Counted from the first letter of the stretch, positions 51,646-61,020 are shown. The stretch is 64,000 nt of DNA from an uncultured Mucilaginibacter sp. (GCF_913773635.1 NZ_CAJYGQ010000011.1:62001-126000), one strand, 5' to 3'. Program-made: numbers and translations. Notes: generated by a model not told the origin, from the sequence alone.

Positions 51646-54198
51646 CTACTCGTCCACCTGTTCTTTTAAATATTCCAGCGCCTTTTTTAAATCAGCTTTG
51701 GTTTTGTGAATATCTTTCCAAGGGTCGTCAATATTTTTAAGCCTGTCGGGCATGGTGTAAATGGTATAATCGGCAAGAGAAAGCTTATTATTTACCTCCT
51801 CCCAGTGCAGCGGCGTTGACACCGTTGCACCAGGCTTGGGCCGTACCGAATAAGGGGCAGCAATGGTTTGTCCGCGGCGGTTCTGCAAAAAATCAATGTA
51901 TGTTTTGTTAGGCCGCTTAGCCGGACTACGTTCTATGCTGGTAATATCGGGCAGCTCGGCATGTACCAGCGTCGCTGCGTATTCGGCAAACATCTTTACA
52001 AAATCATAATCGTATTTAGCACCCAGGTAACAGTAAATATGCAGCCCTTTTGAGCCTGATGTTTTGATAAACGTTTCAAGCTTCATGCGTTTAAATACTT
52101 CCCTGGATTTAAGGGCCACCTCTACCGCATCAGTAAAAGGTACGTCGTGCGGGTCAACATCAATTACTACATAATCGGGCTTATCGGGTGTTTGATAGCT
52201 GCTTAGCCATGGGTTAATCTCTATGCTGCCTAAGTTCACTACATACAGTAATGTAGCCTCATCATGGCCAACAATGTAGTTTATGTTTTTATCATTACTT
52301 TCCGAGTAAAGCTTTTCGGTTTTTATCCATGAAGGCAAGTGCGTTTCATCCACATCTTTTTGAAAAAATCCGGGATCATCAATGCCGTTAGGCTGCCTGC
52401 GCATTGATAAGGCTTTGTTTTTAAGATAAGGCAGCATATAAGGTGCTATGTCACGGTAATAGTTTAAAAGCTCTCCTTTGCTTATGCCTTCCTTTTTCCA
52501 GTACAGCTTATTTTGGTTAGTTAACTTAACTTTTTTGCGTCCGTAAGTCACGGTTGTTTCGTCGGCCAGTTGTTTGTCGGGTGTTTCCTGTAAAACGTTG
52601 CCAGCTTCTTTGTCCATACGCAAACCTTTAAACACCGGGTGGCGCATGCTTCCATCTTCCGTCCACTCCGAATAAAAAACTTCACACACCAATTCAGGCT
52701 TTACCCAGGTAACCTTGCCGTGATAATTAATCTTGTCGACAAAAGGCCGCTCATCGGTTACTAAAGGTTCAAGTTTTTCATATAAGTCCTTCAAGCTTTC
52801 ACTATTGAAACCGGTACCGCAATTGCCAATGTATCTTAATTCTTCCCCTTGCTGCAAACCTAATACCAGCGAGCCTAAATGCTTACGGCTTCCCTTTGGC
52901 TCGGTAAACCCGCATATAATTGCCTCCTGCGAGTTTTGTAACTTAAACTTCAACCACCGGTCAGAACGGCGACCACCGTCATATGCGCTCTGCGTGTCTT
53001 TACCTATCACGCCTTCCCAGCCTTGCTTTTGGGCTTTCATCAGCATGTCTTTACCCTTGCCTATGGTATGCTCCATATAAAAAATGGAAGTATCATCAGG
53101 AAAGGTATCAACAAAAGCCTTTAACAGTTCCTTGCGCTTTATTAAAGGCAATTCGCGCAAATCATGACCATCCAGCCGCAATAAATCAAATACATAGTAT
53201 TTAAGCGTGCGCTTGTTTTTCTGGCTGTCGTAGTTTTGCAGGTCCTGAAAAACGCTGCGGCCATTGCTGTCTTCCAATACAATTTCGCCATCCAGCACGG
53301 CTCCTTTTGGCAAAGCCTTTATGTCGTCATAAACCTTTTCATATTTACCGTTAAATTCAATGCCGTTACGTGATATAAGGGCGGCATCTTTGCCGGTATA
53401 GCCCAGCGCACGATAACCATCTATCTTCATTTCGTACAGCCAGTTCTTGTCATCGAATATCTTTGGCTCAAGCTTAGCAAGCATGGGTTTATACCTGCGG
53501 GCAGTTACGTCCTTTTCTTCAGCATTATTGCCAGCCTCTTTAACCTCCTTTTTTTTAGCTGCAGGTTTTGCTTTGGGTAAGTTAATATCCAGCAATTTGT
53601 GCTTAGGCAGTTTTTTTATTTTACCATCCTTATTGTTTTTAAGTTCTTTAATGTTTTCGGGAATAAAATCTTCACTGCTGAATTTTTTTGTTACGGCATA
53701 TTCATCCTTATGCTTTATAAGCAGCCATGAATTGTCATCGTCCTTATCGGCATTGTGTAACTTTACCAATGCAAATTCACCGTTTAACACTTTGCCTTTA
53801 AGCCTGAATTTTAAGTTACCCGCCTTCAATCCCTTATGTAACTCCTTCACATCATCGCTACGGTTTTCGGCTAATGACTCATATGTACCCTGGTCAAATG
53901 TTATTACTATACCCGCGCCGTACTCACCGTTAGGTATAATGCCTTCAAAATACTGATAGTCGTACGGATGATCTTCAACCATCATAGCCAGACGCTTATC
54001 ACCGGGGTTTAGAGAAGGGCCTTTAGGCACTGCCCAGCTTTTGAGCACACCATCTAACTCAAGCCTGAAATCATAATGCAAGTGCGAGGCATGATGCCGC
54101 TGCACTACAAAACGCAGTTCTTTATTATCGCTTTTACCACCCTTAGGCTCTGATGTTTTTTTGAAGTTACGCTTGGCTTCATACTTTTCTAAACTCAT
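51646..54198 (-). CDS. ligD: ATP-dependent DNA ligase D (non-homologous end joining)
   Basis: 850-aa multifunctional repair enzyme with the domain order phosphoesterase, ligase, polymerase. The 3'-phosphoesterase domain (about 1-170) shows RHHASHLHYDFRLELDG and PKGPSLNPGDKR. The ligase domain (about 240-540) shows the nucleotidyl lysine in EMKIDGYRAL (Lys about 258) and AVLDGEIVLED. The polymerase/primase domain (about 560-850) shows GRKKVKLTNQNKLYW, YVVIDVDPHD (catalytic acids) and IKTSGSKGLHIYCYLG. Between the first two domains is a Lys/Glu-rich linker. It is 3 bases behind Ku. Confidence 0.97.
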   Translation of the reverse strand: MSLEKYEAKRNFKKTSEPKGGKSDNKELRFVVQRHHASHLHYDFRLELDGVLKSWAVPKGPSLNPGDKRLAMMVEDHPYDYQYFEGIIPNGEYGAGIVITFDQGTYESLAENRSDDVKELHKGLKAGNLKFRLKGKVLNGEFALVKLHNADKDDDNSWLLIKHKDEYAVTKKFSSEDFIPENIKELKNNKDGKIKKLPKHKLLDINLPKAKPAAKKKEVKEAGNNAEEKDVTARRYKPMLAKLEPKIFDDKNWLYEMKIDGYRALGYTGKDAALISRNGIEFNGKYEKVYDDIKALPKGAVLDGEIVLEDSNGRSVFQDLQNYDSQKNKRTLKYYVFDLLRLDGHDLRELPLIKRKELLKAFVDTFPDDTSIFYMEHTIGKGKDMLMKAQKQGWEGVIGKDTQSAYDGGRRSDRWLKFKLQNSQEAIICGFTEPKGSRKHLGSLVLGLQQGEELRYIGNCGTGFNSESLKDLYEKLEPLVTDERPFVDKINYHGKVTWVKPELVCEVFYSEWTEDGSMRHPVFKGLRMDKEAGNVLQETPDKQLADETTVTYGRKKVKLTNQNKLYWKKEGISKGELLNYYRDIAPYMLPYLKNKALSMRRQPNGIDDPGFFQKDVDETHLPSWIKTEKLYSESNDKNINYIVGHDEATLLYVVNLGSIEINPWLSSYQTPDKPDYVVIDVDPHDVPFTDAVEVALKSREVFKRMKLETFIKTSGSKGLHIYCYLGAKYDYDFVKMFAEYAATLVHAELPDITSIERSPAKRPNKTYIDFLQNRRGQTIAAPYSVRPKPGATVSTPLHWEEVNNKLSLADYTIYTMPDRLKNIDDPWKDIHKTKADLKKALEYLKEQVDE

Positions 54199-54201
54199 GG
54201 C

Positions 54202-54969
54202 TTAGGCTCCTTTTTTGTTAAGACTTTGCATTAGCTGTTCGTATAAATCATCGCCTTTGGTTTTGGCAACTTTAAGCTTTTTGATGGTTGGCCGTTTGCC
54301 TTTAGCTTTGGCTTTAATAATTTTCAACAGTTCGTCGGTGTAATCATCTTTAAACTTCGATACGTTAAAATCTTCGGTATACTGTTTTATGAGGGCAAGG
54401 CCCATATCAAGTTCTTTTTTACTTACGTTAGCATCGGGCAGTTTAAGGTCGTCAGTTTTACGCAACTCCTGGGCAAAACGTATTTTACTTACTACCAAAG
54501 CATTTTCTACGGGGTGTATAATGCATAAGCTTTCAGTATTACGCAGCACAAAACGGCCAAAACCGGCTTTACCTGTTTTTTTTAAGGCTTGTAACAATAA
54601 ATTGTAAGCTTTGCTGTTTTTTGCATCGGGTTCGGCGTAGTACGACGTTTCGTAATACATAGGGTTAATATCCTGCGCCTCTACAAAGCTTTCTATTTCA
54701 ATAAGCTTTGTTTTTTCAGGACTGGCATCTTCAAAATCGCGCTGCTCAAGCACCACGTAATCATCATTTAATTTGTAAGCGCGTACAATTTTATCATAAG
54801 GCACCTCTTTGTGTGTATTTTCATTAACACGCAGGAAACGGATTTTGGCGTGGTCGCGCCCGTCGAGCATATCCAGGTCAAGCGAGCTGCTTTGCACGGC
54901 GGAGTACAGTTTTACCGGAATATTTACCAAACCGAAACCGATTGAACCTTTCCATATAGACCTCATCAT
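54202..54969 (-). CDS. ku: Ku protein (non-homologous end joining)
   Basis: Homodimeric ring protein that binds DNA double-strand ends and recruits LigD. The start MMRSIWKGSIGFGLVNIPVK (54969, or 54966) matches the family N-terminus; an earlier in-frame ATG at 55056 would add 30 hydrophobic-leaning residues and is rejected. Core blocks are KTKLIEIESFVEAQDINPMY and SLCIIHPVENALVVSKIRFA split. The C-terminus is Lys-rich (AKAKGKRPTIKKLKVAKTK), a DNA-binding tail of the bacterial Ku kind. Operon with ligD, 3 bases away. Confidence 0.95.
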   Translation of the reverse strand: MMRSIWKGSIGFGLVNIPVKLYSAVQSSSLDLDMLDGRDHAKIRFLRVNENTHKEVPYDKIVRAYKLNDDYVVLEQRDFEDASPEKTKLIEIESFVEAQDINPMYYETSYYAEPDAKNSKAYNLLLQALKKTGKAGFGRFVLRNTESLCIIHPVENALVVSKIRFAQELRKTDDLKLPDANVSKKELDMGLALIKQYTEDFNVSKFKDDYTDELLKIIKAKAKGKRPTIKKLKVAKTKGDDLYEQLMQSLNKKGA

Positions 54970-55101
54970 AACAACAGCGTTTAGGTATATATAACCGTTA
55001 AACTGCTCAATGAGTTTTGGCATCAACAAACGAATGTTTAAGTTGATATACAACAATATATCGTTTCAACTGTAGTTATACTACTCTTTGCCTTTACCTG
55101 T

Positions 55102-55506
55102 ATGAATGCTCAGTTACAACAAATACAAAGCGCATTGAAAGAGATGGTACTCACCTACATTGAAGCACAAAAGGTGAATATTGAATCATCATACGATGCC
55201 AGGGTTAACGCTGCCGAAACCAACATTAGGGTTATTGCCAATAAACGCCTGCCTTTTTCTGTATACGATTTAATGAAGCATTTGCACGTACTGGATGAAA
55301 TTGAGTTTGAAAGCTCAGAGGCGTCGGTACAGTATGTGGTGCAAATAATTGCCAGTATAACCAACTTTACAACTATTTGGGAACGTTGCCTAAGCCGTTG
55401 GGGCACGCAGGCAGCAGCGCAGGTTGCCCTGCAAAACATATTTGAGCTTTGTGATAGCATGAAGAGCAACTATCAAACTGTTGCAGCCTTTGCTGCCGAT
55501 TCATAG
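55102..55506 (+). CDS. Hypothetical protein, 134 aa
   Basis: Unrecognised small soluble helical protein. The start (MNAQLQQIQSALKEM) is an ATG 132 bases from the divergent Ku start. Segments IRVIANKRLPFSVYDLMKHL and ASVQYVVQIIASITNFTTIW alternate helix and turn; one Trp pair (WERCLSRWG) is present. No motif for repair or DNA binding is seen. Divergence from Ku gives no proof of a link. Confidence 0.55.
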   Translation: MNAQLQQIQSALKEMVLTYIEAQKVNIESSYDARVNAAETNIRVIANKRLPFSVYDLMKHLHVLDEIEFESSEASVQYVVQIIASITNFTTIWERCLSRWGTQAAAQVALQNIFELCDSMKSNYQTVAAFAADS

Positions 55507-55586
55507 CTCACACCTACCCCTTCATTTTTACTTTTGCCTTACGGGTTAAGCCTGAGGTAACTGCATAATTAATGAACTGCTTTTTG

Positions 55587-55594
55587 TACCTTTG
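55587..55594 (+). promoter_or_regulatory. Possible -7 promoter element ahead of prfA
   Basis: TACCTTTG, exact TAnnTTTG, in a 249-bp gap with no gene. It would give prfA an untranslated leader of about 150 bases; no secondary-structure regulator is evident in it. Confidence 0.35.
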
Positions 55595-55755
55595 TAAACT
55601 TTTTTGCATTGGTTTAACAGTTACACTAAAGGCTAACGTATAACGCCTTGGTAAATATTAATCCTTCGCTTAAACAAGCAATCATTTGCAGCTTAAGGGC
55701 AAGCTATGCTACCCTGCAGTTGCAATAATGGCTTCTAAAAATGAGATAATACATC

Positions 55756-56829
55756 ATGTTAGATAAATTAGAACTGATACGTGACCGCTGGCAAACAGTA
55801 GAGAACGAACTAAGCAGCCCGGATGCAATGGCTGATATGAAACGCTTTGCTCAGCTTAACAAGGAATACAAAGATCTTACCGCCGTTGTTGAGCAGTACA
55901 AAATTTACAAAAACATACTGAGCAACATTGATACAAACAAAGAAATTTTAGCTACCGAAAAAGACGAGGAGTTTCGTGAGATGGCTAAAATGGAGTTGGA
56001 CGAGTTAATTACACAGCGCGAGGAAAAGGAAGAAGAAATACGCTTGATGCTGATTCCGAAAGATCCGGAAGATGCGCGCCCTGCTATTGTTGAGATACGT
56101 GGCGGCACCGGCGGTGATGAAGCGGCCCTTTTTGCCGGCGACCTTTACCGCATGTACATGCGTTATTGCGAACGCATGGGCTGGAGAACTGAGCTGGTTG
56201 ACTGTACCGAAGGAACATCAGGCGGCTATAAGGAGATTGTGTTTAATGTAAACGCAGAGGATGCTTACGGTACGCTGAAGTATGAATCGGGCGTGCACCG
56301 TGTACAGCGTGTGCCCGATACTGAAACGCAGGGCCGTGTACATACATCGGCTGCAACAGTAGTTGTGCTACCAGAGGCTGACGAGTTTGATATTGACCTT
56401 AAGGTAAGCGATATACGTAAAGATTTATTCTGCGCGTCTGGTCCGGGTGGGCAATCGGTAAATACCACTTACTCGGCGGTACGTTTAACCCACATACCTA
56501 CCGGTATTGTGGCGCAGTGCCAGGATCAGAAGTCGCAATTGAAAAACTACGATAAAGCTTTACAGGTACTTCGCTCACGTATTTACGAGGTTGAACTTCA
56601 AAAACACCTGGAAGAAACGTCGAAAAAACGCAAAACCATGGTATCAACCGGCGACCGCTCAGCCAAGGTTCGCACCTATAATTACCCACAGGGCCGTGTT
56701 ACCGAGCACCGTATTGGATTAACTATTTACAACCTTCCAAACGTTATGAACGGTGATTTACAAGAGATTATGGAATCATTACAGTTTGCTGAAAACGCTG
56801 AAAAACTGAAAGAAGGAACGGTAGCATAA
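55756..56829 (+). CDS. prfA: Peptide chain release factor 1
   Basis: Releases the nascent chain at UAA and UAG stop codons. 357 aa with GGTGGDEAALFAGDLYRMYM (about residues 116-135), HRVQRVPDTETQGRVHTSAA (about 182-201) and the catalytic GPGGQSVNTTYSAVRLTH (GGQ at about 226-228). C-terminal TYNYPQGRVTEHRIGLT is standard for the RF1/RF2 family; the length and absence of a programmed frameshift fit RF1. Located just upstream of tRNA-Asp on the same strand. Confidence 0.95.
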   Translation: MLDKLELIRDRWQTVENELSSPDAMADMKRFAQLNKEYKDLTAVVEQYKIYKNILSNIDTNKEILATEKDEEFREMAKMELDELITQREEKEEEIRLMLIPKDPEDARPAIVEIRGGTGGDEAALFAGDLYRMYMRYCERMGWRTELVDCTEGTSGGYKEIVFNVNAEDAYGTLKYESGVHRVQRVPDTETQGRVHTSAATVVVLPEADEFDIDLKVSDIRKDLFCASGPGGQSVNTTYSAVRLTHIPTGIVAQCQDQKSQLKNYDKALQVLRSRIYEVELQKHLEETSKKRKTMVSTGDRSAKVRTYNYPQGRVTEHRIGLTIYNLPNVMNGDLQEIMESLQFAENAEKLKEGTVA

Positions 56830-56845
56830 TTTTTAAAAAAAGTTC

Positions 56846-56876
56846 TTGCACAAAGCAAATGTGATTTCTATATTTG
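56846..56876 (+). promoter_or_regulatory. Promoter of tRNA-Asp
   Basis: TTG (56846-56848), 20 bases, then TATATTTG (56869-56876), an exact TAnnTTTG, 15 bases before the first tRNA base. Best promoter in the window by match and spacing. Confidence 0.65.
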
Positions 56877-56891
56877 CAGTCCCAAACGGGA

Positions 56892-56965
56892 GGAGTGGTA
56901 GTTCAGCTGGTTAGAATACATGCCTGTCACGCATGGGGTCGCGGGTTCGAGTCCCGTCCATTCCG
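56892..56965 (+). tRNA. tRNA-Asp (anticodon GTC)
   Basis: 74-base cloverleaf. Acceptor GGAGTGG pairs with CCATTCC, D stem GTTC/GAAT, anticodon stem CATGC/GCATG enclosing CTGTCAC with GTC at 56926-56928, T arm GCGGG-TTCGAGT-CCCGT. The discriminator base is G, as required for Asp. The CCA end is not encoded (next bases CTA). Confidence 0.96.
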
Positions 56966-56989
56966 CTAAAAGGGTGTCAAAGCCCACCG

Positions 56990-57024
56990 AAAGCGCTTAA
57001 ATCAATGATTTAGGCGCTTTTTTT
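56990..57024 (+). terminator. Rho-independent terminator after tRNA-Asp
   Basis: AAAGCGCTTAAATCA / TGATTTAGGCGCTTT around one A, then TTTT. It ends the tRNA transcript; a 248-bp gene-free gap follows. Confidence 0.85.
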
Positions 57025-57272
57025 GTGCGACTAGGTATCGGCTACTCATCCTTTGTTATGCTTATGTATGACTTCTGGTTTTACTTAATAGATTGAATTC
57101 ACGATGACCTTCTTTTTCTTATTGCTGATATTTAGAATCGGCGTCACTGCGCAGTGTATTTACGCAGGGAGAGAATATTTATAAAAAGGTTTAGGTAAAA
57201 CTTGAGATAATCCCATTATCATTATTGTGCAGTCTGGAGAAATTAGGCCTACTAATTATTAAGTTTCATATT

Positions 57273-58103
57273 TTATTTTTTGGAAATTCTCAGAACCGTG
57301 TGAATTGTCGCTAAATAATAATAGAACATCCAACTATACCATATCGGTTTATCATAGTCAGTTTGTTGATCTTTGTTGTGATGGCGAATACCAAAGTTAT
57401 TAGCTATTTTAAAAATATCATTTTCATCTTTTCTATTAAGATGATTTTTTATTGCTGGCCTTAAAAACTCTAAAACATCAGCCAATTCTCTTATGGCCTC
57501 TTTTCTATCTTCAAGTGTAGATCTGTGCCTTCTAAATTTCAGAATGGATAAGTTTATTTTGTCCTTAATATTTTCACTATCACTTGTAGGTATATCTGCT
57601 TCAAATAAGGTTGATAAACCATTGTCTGATAACATTAGTATTTCCCCGCTATCAGATACTTCAAAGCCGTTTAAATATTCTCTTAATATAGGATTCAAAA
57701 GTTCTCGAAAGTGTTTTTGCCCTTCTTGATCGTTAAATTTTTCGTAGTGGTAACCGCACTGATTCCAACTATGATAATAGCCATCTATACCCTTCGAGCA
57801 ATGGTCGTGCAAAAATTCAATTACATCAAAAAGGTCATCTTCGTTATAATTAGAAAGGTTCTCATGTATTGGATACAGATTTTCTTTTCTTAAATTTATA
57901 TAAATCATTGAATCAACATCTTCTCCCAATTCTCCCTCTATAAAGCCATCCATGCAGTCTATTCCAAAATATTTTTGAAAGTATCCGTCTTTTGACAATT
58001 TATTGTAGGTAATTAAAAAAAGCTTTTTTAAAACCTCAAGGTTCATCTTTTCGTTAGGTGCAATCTTTCCTGTCCTAACTGAATAATACTCTCTTTTTAT
58101 CAT
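57273..58103 (-). CDS. AT-rich orphan gene, 276 aa, HEPN-like C-terminus possible
   Basis: Unrecognised by firm motif. The N-terminal half has LFLITYNKLSKDGYFQKYFG and a conserved-looking DDLFDVIEFLHDHCSKGIDG with YYHSWNQCGYHY. The C-terminal half is helical, with DVLEFLRPAIKNHLNRKDEN, then DIFKIANNFGIRHHNKDQQT and a Trp/Tyr-rich WYSWMFYYYLATIHTVL. The IRHHN motif in a helix bundle recalls HEPN-type proteins, which are often toxins or antiviral RNases, but this is a weak match. GC is far below the neighbours: 17 of 60 bases in 57361-57420. It lies beside tRNA-Asp, a usual integration point. It may be an imported defence or toxin gene; no antitoxin is visible. Confidence 0.7.
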   Translation of the reverse strand: MIKREYYSVRTGKIAPNEKMNLEVLKKLFLITYNKLSKDGYFQKYFGIDCMDGFIEGELGEDVDSMIYINLRKENLYPIHENLSNYNEDDLFDVIEFLHDHCSKGIDGYYHSWNQCGYHYEKFNDQEGQKHFRELLNPILREYLNGFEVSDSGEILMLSDNGLSTLFEADIPTSDSENIKDKINLSILKFRRHRSTLEDRKEAIRELADVLEFLRPAIKNHLNRKDENDIFKIANNFGIRHHNKDQQTDYDKPIWYSWMFYYYLATIHTVLRISKK

Positions 58104-58171
58104 ACGTTTATTAATTAAATATGCGATTTAGCTCTAAACACATTGCATAGTGGGTATATAAAAACCCAAGG

Positions 58172-59626
58172 CTAATCCTCCGGCTTCTCCCTCGCATCCG
58201 CCATCCTTACAATTCTTGGTTCAAATTTGGCCAGTACCTCCACCAAATTTTCCTGCGCGGCCATTACGGTGTGGATGTCTTTGTAAGCCATGGGGGCTTC
58301 GTCCATATCGCTACCCATGAGGGTAATGCGCTTGTCAACCAGGTTGTCGGCTATCAAAGCTTTGTCCAGCCTTTTAAAGGCCGCGCTACGGCTCATGGCT
58401 CTTCCGGCACCGTGGCTGGCCGAATTAATACTCTCGGTATTACCTTTACCGCGTACTAAGAATCCGGGCGTACTCATGCTACCGGGGATAATACCCAACA
58501 CACCCTCGCCGGCCGGCGTTGCGCCTTTACGGTGTACCATCACTTCGGTACCATCGGCCAGTTGCTCTTTCCAGGCAAAGTTGTGGTGGTTCTCTACCAT
58601 AGCCATGGGTTTAACGCCTAAAGCACGGGCGATTTTATTGTGGATTTCGTGGTGGTTGGCGCTGGCATATTCGCCGGCCAGGTTCATGGCTATCCAGTAC
58701 TCTTGTCCTTCATCTTTATCCAGGTCTAACCAGGCCAAATGCTTGGCTTCGGCAGGCAGCTTGGTTTTGGTCATGGCTATCTTGCTGTAATGGTCGGCCA
58801 CGCTGCCACCAAAACCACGCGAGCCGGAGTGTGACAATAAAGCAAGGTATTTACCTGCCGGTATATCATCCATTGCGCCTTCGGCAATAGTCAGTTCGCC
58901 CCATTCCACAAAGTGGTTGCCGGTACCGCTGGTGCCTAACTGTGCATAAGCCTTATCTTTCAAGGAGCGAATAACCTTGGTTTCGTTCCAGGTTTTGCTA
59001 TCAAACAATGAGCTGTCAAAGTAAGATTTGGTAGTACAGCCCATCCCGAAGTAAGTATTGTCCACCAATATGTTTTTCAGCTTGTCGGTTTCAGTATCAA
59101 CCGCTTCGGCAGGTAAATCAAAAATGCTCAAACACATCCGGCAGGCAATATCAACACCCACCGCAAAGGGTATAATGGTATTGGCTGTGGTAGCCAAAAC
59201 GCCGCCAATAGGCAAGCCGTAGCCCTGGTGTGCATCGGGCATCAGTGCGCCGGCAACTGCAATAGGCAATTGTACCGCAGTTTTCATCTGCGCCAGCGCA
59301 CCTACTTCAATATGTTCTAATCCCCATACCGGGAAATCGGCAATCTCTTCTTTCAGCTTAAAGTTGGTGCGCTCCTGCTTTACAAATTTCCCTTCTTTAC
59401 GCAGGGCTATTACGTCTTCGGCCAGGTTTTTAAACTTACCGCCTTTTTTTAGGGCATACGGCATAGGGTCATTAATCAGGGCTTCTAAATTGGCCAGTAT
59501 TTCGGGCTTGGCCATTACGCCGTGTTTTAGCAAACCGTTAGCCACACGGCTAAAGTTTACCAGTATTTCTACATCATCAATGCCTAATGCTTTTAATTCG
59601 TTGTTGCTTATCTTATCCTTTTCCAT
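58172..59626 (-). CDS. rtcB: RtcB family RNA ligase
   Basis: GTP-dependent ligase joining 2',3'-cyclic phosphate and 5'-hydroxyl RNA ends; used in RNA repair and tRNA splicing. 484 aa. Metal-site and active-site blocks: LMPDAHQGYGLPIGGV (about residues 127-142), DIACRMCLSIF, GTSGTGNHFVEWG (about 230-242), LLSHSGSRGFG, MVENHHNFAW and the guanylylated His in SINSASHGAGRAMSRS. All are normal. It is divergent from a WYL-domain regulator gene. Bacteria more often pair rtcB with RtcR, so this arrangement suggests different control. Confidence 0.95.
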   Translation of the reverse strand: MEKDKISNNELKALGIDDVEILVNFSRVANGLLKHGVMAKPEILANLEALINDPMPYALKKGGKFKNLAEDVIALRKEGKFVKQERTNFKLKEEIADFPVWGLEHIEVGALAQMKTAVQLPIAVAGALMPDAHQGYGLPIGGVLATTANTIIPFAVGVDIACRMCLSIFDLPAEAVDTETDKLKNILVDNTYFGMGCTTKSYFDSSLFDSKTWNETKVIRSLKDKAYAQLGTSGTGNHFVEWGELTIAEGAMDDIPAGKYLALLSHSGSRGFGGSVADHYSKIAMTKTKLPAEAKHLAWLDLDKDEGQEYWIAMNLAGEYASANHHEIHNKIARALGVKPMAMVENHHNFAWKEQLADGTEVMVHRKGATPAGEGVLGIIPGSMSTPGFLVRGKGNTESINSASHGAGRAMSRSAAFKRLDKALIADNLVDKRITLMGSDMDEAPMAYKDIHTVMAAQENLVEVLAKFEPRIVRMADAREKPED

Positions 59627-59674
59627 ATCTGTAGCAATGAGTGAATTTATAACTTGACGTCTCCGGGTCTAAAA

Positions 59675-59696
59675 CCCTCTCCAAATTAAGAGAGGG
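59675..59696. repeat. Palindrome between rtcB and the WYL gene, family B copy
   Basis: CCCTCTC-CAAATTAA-GAGAGGG, followed by GGCGTTTT. It lies in a divergent intergenic region, where a terminator is not needed, so it looks like another dispersed copy of the family B hairpins. Confidence 0.55.
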
Positions 59697-59833
59697 GGCG
59701 TTTTAAATGCTTCTAACCTTTCAACAATACAAAGAGAAACAACAACTGCGCAGCGTATTTGCGCAGTAAAAATTAATTTATAATTTCATAAAAAATAATT
59801 CCAAAATCGAATCGCTAACATCCAAAATTAACA

Positions 59834-60895
59834 ATGCCTGTTAACCGCAATGCCCTTATCCGTTATCGTACCATTGACCAGTGCCTTCAAAACCGAAAAA
59901 GAAGGTGGACGCTGGACGATTTAATTGAAGCATGCAGCGACGCCATTTATGAGTATCAGGGTATTGATACCGGCGTAAGCCGCCGTACCGTGCAGGCTGA
60001 TATTGAAATGATGCGCAGCAACAAACTGGGTTACGAAGCGCCCATAGCGGTAATTGATAAGAAGTATTACACTTATACGGATAAAATCTACAGCATTACC
60101 AACAGCCCGCTAAATCAACAGGATATGCAGGTACTGAGCGAGGTTTCGGGTCTGTTAAAGCAGTTTAAAGGTTTTGGTCACTTTGCGGACGTTAACGAAA
60201 TGGTGAGCAAACTGGAAGACAAAATTTACACCCAGAAAACGCACAGTGCCCCGGTTATTGATTTTGAAAAGAACGATAATTTAAAAGGCCTGGAGTGGAT
60301 AGAGGTAATTAGAAAAGCCATTGTTACCAAACGAACGCTGTGTATTACCTATCAATCGTTCAAGGCTCGTGGTCCTAGTACTTTTTGCTTCAGCGGCTAT
60401 TTGCTTAAAGAGTATCGTAACCGGTGGTTTGTGCTGGGCCAATCACATCAGCGCAATGCGCCTTTGCTTACCCTGGCTTTAGACCGTATTCAAACTATTG
60501 AAGAACACGCAGACGATTACCGCGAGAACACACAGTTAGATTTGAGCACTTATTACAACGATGTTATAGGCGTAACTAAAAGCCCTAATCAGCGTGATTG
60601 TGAGGTGGTTTTTTGGATAGATAAAGACAATGCCCTCTATATTATAACCAAGCCACTGCACCATACGCAAAAGCTGCTGAGCGAAGACCAAACCGGCAAA
60701 ATATTCAGTATACGTGTCATCTTAAACTTTGAACTGGAGCGCGAACTGCTAGGCTTTGGTTCTAAGATACGGGTGTTAGGTCCGCGTATACTGGTTAAAC
60801 AAATAAAGGAGCAGTTTTGGAAAGCTTTGGAAGGATATAAGCAGAATCAGCGTGACGAGGAGGCGGAAGGAACGGCAACTGAAATGCAACGGTAG
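59834..60895 (+). CDS. WYL domain transcriptional regulator
   Basis: 353 aa. An N-terminal winged-helix-like domain (about residues 1-70) has WTLDDLIEACSDAIYEYQGI and SRRTVQADIEMMR. The WYL domain lies at about 160-235 (LCITYQSFKARGPSTFCFSG, then YLLKEYRNRWFVLGQ). The C-terminal extension (about 255-340) is the WCX-like region. WYL domains bind nucleic acid or nucleotide ligands and are often linked to stress or RNA repair. Divergence from rtcB makes rtcB the probable target. Confidence 0.9.
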   Translation: MPVNRNALIRYRTIDQCLQNRKRRWTLDDLIEACSDAIYEYQGIDTGVSRRTVQADIEMMRSNKLGYEAPIAVIDKKYYTYTDKIYSITNSPLNQQDMQVLSEVSGLLKQFKGFGHFADVNEMVSKLEDKIYTQKTHSAPVIDFEKNDNLKGLEWIEVIRKAIVTKRTLCITYQSFKARGPSTFCFSGYLLKEYRNRWFVLGQSHQRNAPLLTLALDRIQTIEEHADDYRENTQLDLSTYYNDVIGVTKSPNQRDCEVVFWIDKDNALYIITKPLHHTQKLLSEDQTGKIFSIRVILNFELERELLGFGSKIRVLGPRILVKQIKEQFWKALEGYKQNQRDEEAEGTATEMQR

Positions 60896-61020
60896 CTCTC
60901 TTGTAAGCACTCACATTCTTATATATCAGTTTTTTAATACATTTTTAAATCATGTGTTACGTTTTATAACAAGTCTGCGTAGTGGTTTAAGTAACCTTTA
61001 ATAAACTTAAAGCAAATATC

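Noticed and set aside
54967..55056. Extended Ku start with 30 extra residues
   Set aside because: MRSIWKGS is the conserved family N-terminus; the extension has no similarity to Ku.
56966..58171. tRNA-linked genomic island with att repeat
   Set aside because: A search by eye for a second copy of the tRNA-Asp 3' end (GTCCCGTCCATTCCG) found none, and no integrase is present. Only one AT-rich gene is supported.
59675..59696. Terminator of rtcB or the WYL gene
   Set aside because: The hairpin lies between two divergent starts, so it cannot end either gene; it is treated as a repeat copy.
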